Shown here: piece after piece, positions 6,573 to 13,486 of the stretch
How the letters are laid out: every line of letters begins with the position of its first letter
How positions within the stretch are numbered: position 1 is the stretch's first letter
NCBI GenBank assembly: GCA_947482345.1
Contig: CANKJN010000014.1
Span: forward strand, 1 to 34,836
Source: Spartobacteria bacterium
GTDB lineage: Bacteria; Verrucomicrobiota; Verrucomicrobiia; Chthoniobacterales; UBA6821
Direction: 5' to 3'
Length of the DNA stretch: 34,836 bases
Program-made: the position numbers and the translations under genes
Notes under the pieces: model-generated
What the model was told of the DNA's origin: nothing
Database searches by the model: none
What the model saw: the letters and a program-made list of their open reading frames with translations, nothing else

Positions 6573-9372
6573 ACACCGCTAAGACCTCATTCAGCTCTTC
6601 AAGGATCACGGGGAACTGGTCGCCGAAGACTTGGTGGGCCTTGCCGAGGCCTCCCTGCTGGTGGAAGGGGGCGTACTCGAAGTCGTCCGGCTCGATGCTA
6701 AGGGAGGTGGCGACGTGGTCGCGGATGAGACTCAGCCAAGCAAGCTGATCAGGTGTGAAGACGGTCCCCGACTTGGCCTTGTCCATGAGCCACTCGCCGA
6801 AGCGTTCCTGAACGGATGCGGCAAAGGGCTGAAGGAGAGGCTGCTGCTCGAGCGTGAATCGGACAAGGGAGATGAGGTCGGCGAAGCGGCCCGCCTGGCT
6901 CTGTCCCCTCACCTGCTCGGGGCGTGTCGCGGCGAAGGCGCTCCAGAGGGAGTCCTCGGTCCAGGCGGAGTGCTCGGAGCGGAGCTTGGCCTCGAGTTCC
7001 TTCAACATCTGCTCGCTGAGGCGCTGCTTGTAGGGGCGGCTGTAGAGGATCTGGAGGGCGGTGATCTCGGCGCGGTTTTTCTCGATGTAGTCTCGGAAGG
7101 CCCCGACGAGGGCGGCGGCCTTTTCCTTGGCAGCGGCGTCGAACTCCCGGTAGAGGACCTGATCCACGGTGACGACGTCGATGGTCTGCTCGCTCTCGCG
7201 CTTCATCTCAAAGAGAAGCCGGCGGAGCTCGGGATCATCAAAGGGCAGGCAGGCACTCTCGATGAGGGTGGCCTGTGTCTGCTGAAACTGCTCGCTCCAG
7301 ATCTCTGTAGCCGAAGATCCCGGCATGCCGGTAGCGACCTGAGCGACGGCGTCGGGGTCGAAGGCCTTCAAGAGAGATGAGGAGAGTTCGGCGAGGGACT
7401 TGCCCCCGCTGAGGCGGCAGATCTCCTGCTTCGCTGACTCATCGAGGGCGCGGTCGAGTCGGGCAAGGCGTCCGGCAAGGCTCGTGAGCGTATCCTCGCT
7501 GCGGTCACCGAAGGCGACCTGCTTGAGCATCTTGTCAAAGGCGACGGTGGGCTGGCGCTCGAGGGGGCGGGACTCGGTCTTGTCGCTCTCGCAGACTCCG
7601 ACGGCATCGACGATGACGAAGTGGGTCTTGGACGCAGCCTCGGCGCCGCTGACGGCCTTCAGGTCGGTCTCGGAGAGGACGCGGGTGCCGCGGCCCTTCA
7701 TCTGCTCGAAATAGACGCGGCTGCGGACATCGCGGAGGAAGAGGAGGACCTCCAGGGGCTTGATGTCAGTGCCAGTGGCGATCATGTCCACGGTGACGGC
7801 GATGCGGAGATGGGGAGAGGTACGGAACTCGGCGATGAGGTCCTCAGACTTCGCGGGGCGACCGGTCTCGGCGTGCTTTGCCTGATAGGTGATCTTTTTG
7901 CAGAAGTCATTCCCGCGTCCGAAGACCTCGCGGACGATATGGACGATGTCCTCGGCGTGGGAGTCGTCCTTGGCAAAGATAAGGGTCTTCGGAACCATCT
8001 GGCGTCCGGGGAAGAGGTCGGTGAAGAGGGCCTCCTTGAATGCGGTGATGACGGTGCGGATCTGCGAGGGAACGACGACGGAGCGATCGAGCTCTCCGGC
8101 CTCGTAGGCAAGGTCATCCTCAAGGAGCTGCTGGCGGACGCTGCGGGTCTCGCGGTGGCGCTTATCAACGAGGTGGCCTTTCTCGACGCTGCTCCCCTTC
8201 TCAGTGACCTGAGTCTTGATGCGATAGACGTCGTAGCCGACATTCACCCCGTCAGCGACGGCCCGCTCGTGGCCATACTCCATGACGAGGTTCTGATTGA
8301 AGAAGGCGATGGTTTGCTTCGCCGGGGTGGCGGTGAGGCCGACGAGGTAGGAGTCGAAATACTCGAGGACCTGTCGCCAGAGGTTGTAGATGGAGCGGTG
8401 GCACTCGTCGGTGACGATGAAGTCGAAGGCCTCGATGGGGATGATGGGATTGTAGGCGACATCCTTCGGGCGGAGATCGGAGAGGTCCGCGACGGAGTGC
8501 TCGTCGAGATCCTCGGGCATCTCGGCCTCTCCGCGCAGCATGGAGTAGAGACGCTGGATGGTGCAGATGGTGACGCGGGAGACGTTGTCGAGCTTGTTGG
8601 AGGTGAGGTGCTGGACGTTATAGAGCTCGGTGAACTTGCGACCGGTGTCCGGGGTGACGAAGTGGGCGAACTCCCCGGCGGCCTGCTTGCCGAGGTTGGA
8701 GCGATCGACGAGGAAGAGGATGCGCTTGGCCCCGGCGTGCTTGATCAATCGGTACGCGAAGGAGCAGGCGGTGAAGGTCTTTCCCGCGCCGGTGGCCATC
8801 TGGATGAGTGAGCGGGGATGATCCTCGGCAAAGGACTGCTCGAGCTTCGTGATCGCCTCGAACTGGCAGGCGCGGAGTCCCTGACTGGAGAGAGGATGGG
8901 CGAAGGGCATCAGGGCAAGGCGTGCGCGAAGGGTGTCTGACTCGACAATCCATCCAGCCAGCATCTCTGGACGATGGAAGCTGAAGACCCTACGGGAGCG
9001 GGGATGCGGGTCGCGCTCATCGCGGAAGAAGGTCTCCGTGCCGGTCGTCTCGTAGAGGAATGGGAGACTCTCGACTCCTACGGGGAGGAGCTTGGCAAGG
9101 AAGTCGGGAAGCTGTCCCGCGTAGTGACCGGACTGCTCTGCTACTGTGGAAAGAGTGGTTCCGACCTTCTTAGCCTCAATGACGCCCATTGGTTTGCGAT
9201 CCACCAGCAGGAGGTAATCGCAGCGGCCGGACTTCAGAGGGACCTCCCGCACGGCAATGCCCTTTCCGGCGCTGAGGTTGATGGCGCTGTAGTCCTGAAT
9301 CACCCAGCCACAGGCAACCAGCATCGCGTCAATCTGCTGACGGGCGAGGGCTTCTGGGGTGAGGTCGGTCAT
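6571..9372 (-). CDS. hsdR: Type I restriction endonuclease subunit HsdR
   Basis: HsdR is the DNA-translocating nuclease subunit of the type I complex. The 933-aa protein opens with a PD-(D/E)xK nuclease domain (CDYLLLVDRK at about 51-60 and GVIEAKK at about 63-69). The superfamily 2 helicase core follows, with Walker A MATGAGKT (192-199), DECH (322-325) and motif III GLTATP. Motif VI lies near QMKGRGTRV. The last roughly 300 residues look like the C-terminal domain of the EcoEI-type R subunit. It is the first gene of the island in transcription order. Its stop codon overlaps the operator-like palindrome of the HigBA-SecB module. The frame is intact and the high GC content resembles the surrounding chromosome. 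Confidence 0.96.
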   Translation of the reverse strand: MTDLTPEALARQQIDAMLVACGWVIQDYSAINLSAGKGIAVREVPLKSGRCDYLLLVDRKPMGVIEAKKVGTTLSTVAEQSGHYAGQLPDFLAKLLPVGVESLPFLYETTGTETFFRDERDPHPRSRRVFSFHRPEMLAGWIVESDTLRARLALMPFAHPLSSQGLRACQFEAITKLEQSFAEDHPRSLIQMATGAGKTFTACSFAYRLIKHAGAKRILFLVDRSNLGKQAAGEFAHFVTPDTGRKFTELYNVQHLTSNKLDNVSRVTICTIQRLYSMLRGEAEMPEDLDEHSVADLSDLRPKDVAYNPIIPIEAFDFIVTDECHRSIYNLWRQVLEYFDSYLVGLTATPAKQTIAFFNQNLVMEYGHERAVADGVNVGYDVYRIKTQVTEKGSSVEKGHLVDKRHRETRSVRQQLLEDDLAYEAGELDRSVVVPSQIRTVITAFKEALFTDLFPGRQMVPKTLIFAKDDSHAEDIVHIVREVFGRGNDFCKKITYQAKHAETGRPAKSEDLIAEFRTSPHLRIAVTVDMIATGTDIKPLEVLLFLRDVRSRVYFEQMKGRGTRVLSETDLKAVSGAEAASKTHFVIVDAVGVCESDKTESRPLERQPTVAFDKMLKQVAFGDRSEDTLTSLAGRLARLDRALDESAKQEICRLSGGKSLAELSSSLLKAFDPDAVAQVATGMPGSSATEIWSEQFQQTQATLIESACLPFDDPELRRLLFEMKRESEQTIDVVTVDQVLYREFDAAAKEKAAALVGAFRDYIEKNRAEITALQILYSRPYKQRLSEQMLKELEAKLRSEHSAWTEDSLWSAFAATRPEQVRGQSQAGRFADLISLVRFTLEQQPLLQPFAASVQERFGEWLMDKAKSGTVFTPDQLAWLSLIRDHVATSLSIEPDDFEYAPFHQQGGLGKAHQVFGDQFPVILEELNEVLAV

Positions 9373-9538
9373 AAAAACGGTGTCCGACAGATAACGGTCA
9401 GATGGTCAACTGGCGAGGAGGAAGGAGAAAGGGGTACAAATTCATCCCTATACCCCTATTAAACCAATGAGACTCAGAGCGACCTTGACCCAAAGGAAAA
9501 GATGAAGATGAAAGGCTAAGGCGAGGAATTGCACTGCC

Positions 9539-9641
9539 AGGGCTTGGAAGTCGGGATGCCGCGCCAGGCGCGAGAGGGAAGGCGTAGTACTCCTACGCCG
9601 ACCGAACAGCAACAACGCGCAGCGCCTGAATCCCAAGCCCT
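9539..9641. repeat. REP-like palindromic intergenic element
   Basis: The outer arms AGGGCTTGG (9539-9547) and CCAAGCCCT (9633-9641) are perfect inverted repeats. The adjoining roughly 15 bp continue as an imperfect match. In the middle GGCGTAG-TACTC-CTACGCC (9581-9599) forms a perfect 7-bp stem. The whole unit could fold as one long cruciform or RNA structure. It ends 7 bp before the stop codon of the next gene, at the edge of the restriction island. It looks like a dispersed palindromic repeat rather than a coding region. Copy number elsewhere cannot be seen here. Confidence 0.65.
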
Positions 9642-9647
9642 AAAAAA

Positions 9648-11036
9648 TCAAAGTGAAAGAGTGCGGTAGTCTTCGCACTGATAGATCAGAATCGTCACTG
9701 GCCGCCCGTTCCACGTGATGGGAAGCTCTTTGAGCAATCCCACCGCACCGAAGGCCCCGGTGATGGTCTGGGGCAGCTCCTCCTTGGTCTCGGTGGTGAT
9801 GTAGAGTGCATTCCGTCCTAGGAAAGGACTCGCTGACTTCTCCTCGGTGTAGAGAGTGTCGACCACGCCCGCGGCCACGGCATCGGGATAGGAGGGCCAG
9901 AGCGCATAGGAGCTGCTGAGACTGGGTGACTCCGCGGCAAAGACCGGGGGGGCGCCGGGACGCTCGGGGTAATCCACTCTGATTTCGGAACCGAGCAACG
10001 CGGCCAAACCCGGGGTGGAGGCGATCAGGAAGGAGCGTTCACCCTTGGCATCGGGACGCGCCTTGCGCAGGGAGAGAACCTCCTCCGCGATGCCACCGAT
10101 TCCCTGCACCCCGATCGGCGAGGGAAAAGCGGAGGGAATGACCGAGGGCACCAGCAGCATCAAGCCGCTTCCCAAAGCCATCATCCCTCCGACGAGGATG
10201 ACAGCGACAGCCCATCCGCGCGCGACATAGGCCAGACGCACGAGAAACGGGGTGATCACGCCGCAAAGAGCGACAAGAAGGCCGAGCGACAGGGAGCGGG
10301 AACCTATCGTGATTGCATCGAATCCGGCGGCGACACTGCTCCAACCCACCCAGTCGTGCCGGGCGTTCCAACCCAAGGGAGCGATCCAGCCGATCAGGAG
10401 CAGTCCGCACGCAGCAACCAATCCCTTCCAGGGAAAACCCTTCCCTCCCTCATTCAGAAACCGGAATGCCGCTGCAACAGGCAGCAACCAGCCGACCGGC
10501 TGCCAGAAGAGGGTACTCACGGCCAGTGTGACGCCAAAGAGAGCCCACGCACCGATGGTCGCCGATCCCCGGGCGAGGGCGGCATGCCACCCTGCCACCA
10601 CGGAAAGCAGGAGAAGAGTGGCCATGATCATGGCTCCATTCATGACGAGTGATGCCAAGGTGACGGGAGGAAGCAGATTCACCCCGAGTACGGCCCAAAG
10701 GGCCACGGCGTGACGATGGGGTGCAACTCGACGCCCGATCCACCAGACGGCCCAGGAGAGAGGCAGAAGAGCCAGCGGCGAAATCCAGCGGAGCGCCACG
10801 ACCCCGGAGATCCCAAGAGTCTTGAGAAGCGCCAACAGCAGGGGCACGCCCGCAGCCCCCTCAATGTAGGCACCGGCGGGATGAGCCGCGCAGAGGGAGA
10901 GGAATGCCTCGTTCTCGTTGAACGCACCGTCGGTGGCCACCGAGATGCGTAGCGCCGTCAGGGCCGCAACCGCGCCGATGAGCATCGCCGTCCGGCTTCC
11001 ACCCACAGGATACGCTTTGCTGTTTTTTCCTTTCAT
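9648..11036 (-). CDS. Polytopic membrane protein, probable GT-C-type glycosyltransferase
   Basis: This 462-aa protein has about ten hydrophobic segments in its first 300 residues and a soluble C-terminal domain of about 150 residues. An acidic pattern after the first membrane segment (GAFNENEAFLSL) resembles the acidic first loop of lipid-phosphate-dependent GT-C enzymes (ArnT/PMT-like, family 39 or 83). In those enzymes the acidic residues bind the donor. The start codon overlaps the stop of the upstream PAP2 phosphatase gene (ATGA), so the two are translationally coupled. A shared role in modifying envelope lipids or handling polyprenyl-phosphate sugars is plausible. I see no family-specific motif beyond this, so the assignment is moderate. 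Confidence 0.65.
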   Translation of the reverse strand: MKGKNSKAYPVGGSRTAMLIGAVAALTALRISVATDGAFNENEAFLSLCAAHPAGAYIEGAAGVPLLLALLKTLGISGVVALRWISPLALLPLSWAVWWIGRRVAPHRHAVALWAVLGVNLLPPVTLASLVMNGAMIMATLLLLSVVAGWHAALARGSATIGAWALFGVTLAVSTLFWQPVGWLLPVAAAFRFLNEGGKGFPWKGLVAACGLLLIGWIAPLGWNARHDWVGWSSVAAGFDAITIGSRSLSLGLLVALCGVITPFLVRLAYVARGWAVAVILVGGMMALGSGLMLLVPSVIPSAFPSPIGVQGIGGIAEEVLSLRKARPDAKGERSFLIASTPGLAALLGSEIRVDYPERPGAPPVFAAESPSLSSSYALWPSYPDAVAAGVVDTLYTEEKSASPFLGRNALYITTETKEELPQTITGAFGAVGLLKELPITWNGRPVTILIYQCEDYRTLSL

Positions 11037-11719
11037 GGAATGAGTTCGGGATGAGCCTCGGCAAGACGGGGCAGGAGAACAGGCCCGAGGCGACGCCAGA
11101 GAAACTGCAGCAGGCGGGTGGCGATCCAGCCTCCGGCAATTCCCAGGAGCATTCCCGCCACCACATCAAGGGGCCAGTGCGAGCCCGTGTAGATGCGCGA
11201 GTAGGCGATCAGCAGGGCTACCGGCAGATAGGGCCATCCCCGGCGGGGAAAAAAGAGTAGCAGCACGGTCGCCACCGCCATGTTGTTGGCAGCATGGCCC
11301 GAGGGGAAGGATCGGCCGTTTGCAGGCATCTCCCCGGTCAGCATTCCGGGAACCTCAGGCGGCTCGATGCCGTTGGGGAAAGTCACGGGTGGCTCGGAGA
11401 CGACACCGGCGATCTTGGGCAAACCGGCGGGTGCCTTCCCCAACCTGACAACGCGGACACCCGGTTCCACCTGGCTTGGCCGTGGACGACCGACGGCATG
11501 TTTCAGAAGATTCACCCCGACGCCATCACTCAGACCGACTGCAAGTCCCGCGGCAAGCATGGCCGCACGGAAGCGGAAGTTTCCAAAAACCAGCCCCAGC
11601 ACAAGAAGGAGCAGAAGCCACGGAGCCCAGGCCCCGAAATCGGCGACAAAGGCAAAGAGCCGGTCGGCCCAGGGGGAAGTCCACTCCCGGTTGATAAGGA
11701 TCTGGAAGTGCTGGTCCAT
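11033..11719 (-). CDS. PAP2-family membrane phosphatase
   Basis: With the start at ATG 11717-11719 (MDQHFQIL) this is a 228-aa integral membrane protein. The ORF track adds 32 residues at the N-terminus that look non-coding. All three PAP2 signature motifs are present: KHAVGRPRP (the K-x6-RP motif), PSGHA, and SRIYTGSHWPLDV (SR-x5-H-x3-D). These enzymes remove phosphate from lipid phosphates such as undecaprenyl diphosphate, phosphatidic acid or lipid A, with the active site facing the periplasm. An unusually long loop (about 50 residues) lies between the first two motifs. The stop overlaps the start of the next gene by ATGA, linking it to a GT-C-like membrane protein. Confidence 0.88.
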   Translation of the reverse strand: MDQHFQILINREWTSPWADRLFAFVADFGAWAPWLLLLLVLGLVFGNFRFRAAMLAAGLAVGLSDGVGVNLLKHAVGRPRPSQVEPGVRVVRLGKAPAGLPKIAGVVSEPPVTFPNGIEPPEVPGMLTGEMPANGRSFPSGHAANNMAVATVLLLFFPRRGWPYLPVALLIAYSRIYTGSHWPLDVVAGMLLGIAGGWIATRLLQFLWRRLGPVLLPRLAEAHPELIP

Positions 11720-11829
11720 GGAGGGATTCTGAAAGTTAAATGGAAAAATGAGTACTGAAAAAGACAAGGAGGAATAAACCCCAACTCCAAAGTTGAGCAG
11801 AGCGATATGACACACTCGCCTGACCCCGA

Positions 11830-11883
11830 TCAGAACTTTGGCTCCAACGGCCCTGCCTCTCGTCAGAACTTTGGCTCCAACGG
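11830..11883. repeat. 21-bp direct repeat, two copies
   Basis: TCAGAACTTTGGCTCCAACG plus one further G occurs at 11830-11850 and again at 11863-11883, with a 12-bp spacer. On the minus strand each copy ends in a TGA that would close a short frame reading PLEPKF. The pair lies directly before the truncated dehydrogenase fragment. It may mark a recombination or insertion scar. There are only two copies, so it is not a CRISPR. Confidence 0.75.
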
Positions 11884-11916
11884 GGCGAGCCCCCCAGGGT
11901 CACATCCACCTGACGC

Positions 11917-12081
11917 ATGATGGAACTTGTCGAGCGTCTTGTGCCATGGAACCTTCATCCTGAGGATCTCATCACCCATCGCTTTTCCCTCGATCATGTT
12001 GACAAAGCCTACTCGCTCATGGCATCGGGGAGAAGCGGCAAGGTTGCCGTCTGCTTCGACGAGGAACTCCGGCAGTCCTGA
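11917..12081 (+). pseudogene. C-terminal remnant of a zinc-type (MDR) alcohol dehydrogenase
   Basis: A 54-codon frame (MMELVERLVPWNLH...) ends in [21 protein letters not shown]-rsGKVAV. This is the typical last 40 residues of medium-chain zinc alcohol or sorbitol dehydrogenases, where LITHRF...AYELMASGK.GKVVI is common. An in-frame TGA lies just two codons before the ATG. The roughly 300 residues with the zinc sites and the NAD-binding fold are therefore missing. The 21-bp repeat pair sits immediately upstream. The fragment ends 26 bp before fucU on the same strand, suggesting a former sugar-dehydrogenase/fucU operon that lost its 5' part. It was too short for the ORF track. Identification is by pattern memory, not by alignment. 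Confidence 0.65.
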
Positions 12082-12107
12082 TTTCAAAACCCCATTCACC
12101 CGATCTC

Positions 12108-12545
12108 ATGCTCAAAGGCATCCACCCAGCCATCAGTCCGGAACTTCTCAAAACCCTGGCTGAAATGGGCCACGGTGATGAAATCATCCTGGCAGACGCC
12201 CACTTCCCCGGGCAATCGTACAACCCCCGCATTCTCCGGGCGGACGGCATTGGCATCCCAACCCTACTGAACGGCATCCTCCCCCTCTTCGAGCTCGACA
12301 GCTATGCGGCACCGCTCGTCATGATGGAGGCCGCGGAGGGGGATCAACTGGATCCGTCCGTGGAGGAGAACTACGTCAGCGTTATCCATGCCCATGTTCC
12401 CGATGCCAGGACACCGCTCCGCATCGACCGATTCGCTTTTTATGAACGTGCCAGGAGCGCATTTGCCATCGTCATGAGCGGAACGACAGCGAAATACGGA
12501 AACCTGATTCTCAAGAAAGGAGTCACACCCGTACCCTCTCCATAA
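12108..12545 (+). CDS. fucU: L-fucose mutarotase FucU (RbsD/FucU family)
   Basis: FucU interconverts the alpha and beta anomers of L-fucose so that downstream enzymes receive the right form. The protein is 145 aa, the usual size. It opens with [26 protein letters not shown], and the family catalytic residues His22 and Asp30 are present in the [14 protein letters not shown] stretch. The C-terminal aromatic pattern [12 protein letters not shown] and the ATAKYGN-like SGTTAKYGN are also typical. The substrate could be fucose or another sugar such as ribose, since RbsD is related. The gene follows a broken dehydrogenase on the same strand. No fucose isomerase or kinase is in view. Confidence 0.93.
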   Translation: MLKGIHPAISPELLKTLAEMGHGDEIILADAHFPGQSYNPRILRADGIGIPTLLNGILPLFELDSYAAPLVMMEAAEGDQLDPSVEENYVSVIHAHVPDARTPLRIDRFAFYERARSAFAIVMSGTTAKYGNLILKKGVTPVPSP

Positions 12546-12610
12546 AACCATGGTCCCTGTGCCCTCCTTTTTGCGTGACAGGGAGGGGATGAAACAGGCT
12601 TCCTATTGGG

Positions 12611-13387
12611 ATGAGCAACGGACCCCTCGCAGGTAAAGTCGGCGTCGTTTTCGGCGTCGCCAACAAACGCAGCATCGCATGGGCAATCGCCAAGGCTTGG
12701 AAGCAGGCCGGCGCCACCCTCCTCTTCAACTATCAGGGGGAGCGCCTCAAGGAGAACGTTGAGGAACTCGTGGCCGAATTCGGTGCCGATACCTTCCTTC
12801 AGCCCTGCGACGTTGCCAATGACGCCGAGATCGCTTCTTTCTTCGGCAAGGTTCGCGAGGTCACTCCGAAGCTCGACCTCATGCTCCACTCTGTCGCCTT
12901 TGCCCCGAAGGAAGCCCTGGAAGGTGATTTCCTCTCCACCAGTCGCGAGGCCTACCGTGTCGCCCACGACATCAGCGCCTACTCGCTCGTCGCCCTCTCC
13001 CGCGAAGCCGCGCCGATGATGACCGACGGCGGCAGCATCGTCGCCATGAGCTATTACGGCGCCGCCAAGGTCGTTCCCCACTACAACGTGATGGGTGTGG
13101 CCAAGGCTTCGCTTGAAGCCAGCACCCGCTACCTGGCCTACGATCTGGGAGCGAAGAATATCCGCGTGAACTGCATCAGCGCCGGGCCCGTCCAGACACT
13201 TGCCGCCCGCGGCATCTCGGGATTCGGCGCCATGATCAAGCACTACGAGGAGCACGCTCCGCTCAAGCGCAGCTGCACCACGGACGAACTCGGTCACACC
13301 GGCGTCTTCCTCGCAAGCAACGGTGGCAGCGGCATCACCGGTCAGGTGATCTACGTCGACGGCGGCTACGAGATCATGGGGATGTAG
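12611..13387 (+). CDS. fabI: Enoyl-[acyl-carrier-protein] reductase (NADH) FabI
   Basis: FabI reduces the trans-2 double bond of enoyl-ACP, the last step of each fatty-acid elongation cycle, in the cytoplasm. The 258-aa protein has the atypical short-chain dehydrogenase pattern of FabI. The nucleotide-binding GVANKRSIAWAIAKA stands in place of a standard glycine motif. The catalytic Tyr158-x6-Lys165 lies in HYNVMGVAKA, with the second conserved tyrosine at about 148 (MSYYGAAK). SAGPVQTLAARGI and DGGYEIMGM at the C-terminus are family hallmarks. The length and intact motifs indicate a working enzyme of the triclosan-target class. A short hairpin lies between fucU and this gene. Confidence 0.97.
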   Translation: MSNGPLAGKVGVVFGVANKRSIAWAIAKAWKQAGATLLFNYQGERLKENVEELVAEFGADTFLQPCDVANDAEIASFFGKVREVTPKLDLMLHSVAFAPKEALEGDFLSTSREAYRVAHDISAYSLVALSREAAPMMTDGGSIVAMSYYGAAKVVPHYNVMGVAKASLEASTRYLAYDLGAKNIRVNCISAGPVQTLAARGISGFGAMIKHYEEHAPLKRSCTTDELGHTGVFLASNGGSGITGQVIYVDGGYEIMGM

Positions 13388-13414
13388 GTTTGAAAAACCT
13401 GAAGGCTGAACCAA

Positions 13415-13486
13415 GTCGCCGGGAAGCGACGCGGAAGACTGCCGAAGGCAGCCCGTCAGCGGTGGCACGGCTTGCCGGGAGGCAAG
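13415..13486 (+). repeat. Three short GC-rich hairpins in a row between fabI and the FAD oxidase
   Basis: Three perfect stem-loops follow one another: GTCGC-cgggaa-GCGAC (13415-13430), CTGCC-gaa-GGCAG (13439-13451) and CTTGCC-ggga-GGCAAG (13471-13486). They lie in the part that the ORF track assigns to the N-terminus of the next gene. The array suggests this stretch is an untranslated leader, a terminator region for fabI, or a cluster of small palindromic repeats. No T-run follows. Confidence 0.6.

Noticed and set aside
7621-8811. Long plus-strand ORF (396 aa) opposite hsdR
   Set aside because: It is a GC-rich shadow of hsdR with Gly/Glu/Asp-rich low-complexity translation and no domain features.
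9448-9636. Minus-strand ORF of 62 aa between hsdR and the GT-C-like gene
   Set aside because: It lies within the palindromic repeat element, and its Arg/Leu-rich translation reflects the repeat rather than a gene.
11830-11883. Possible CRISPR
   Set aside because: There are only two repeat copies with a 12-bp spacer and no cas genes.
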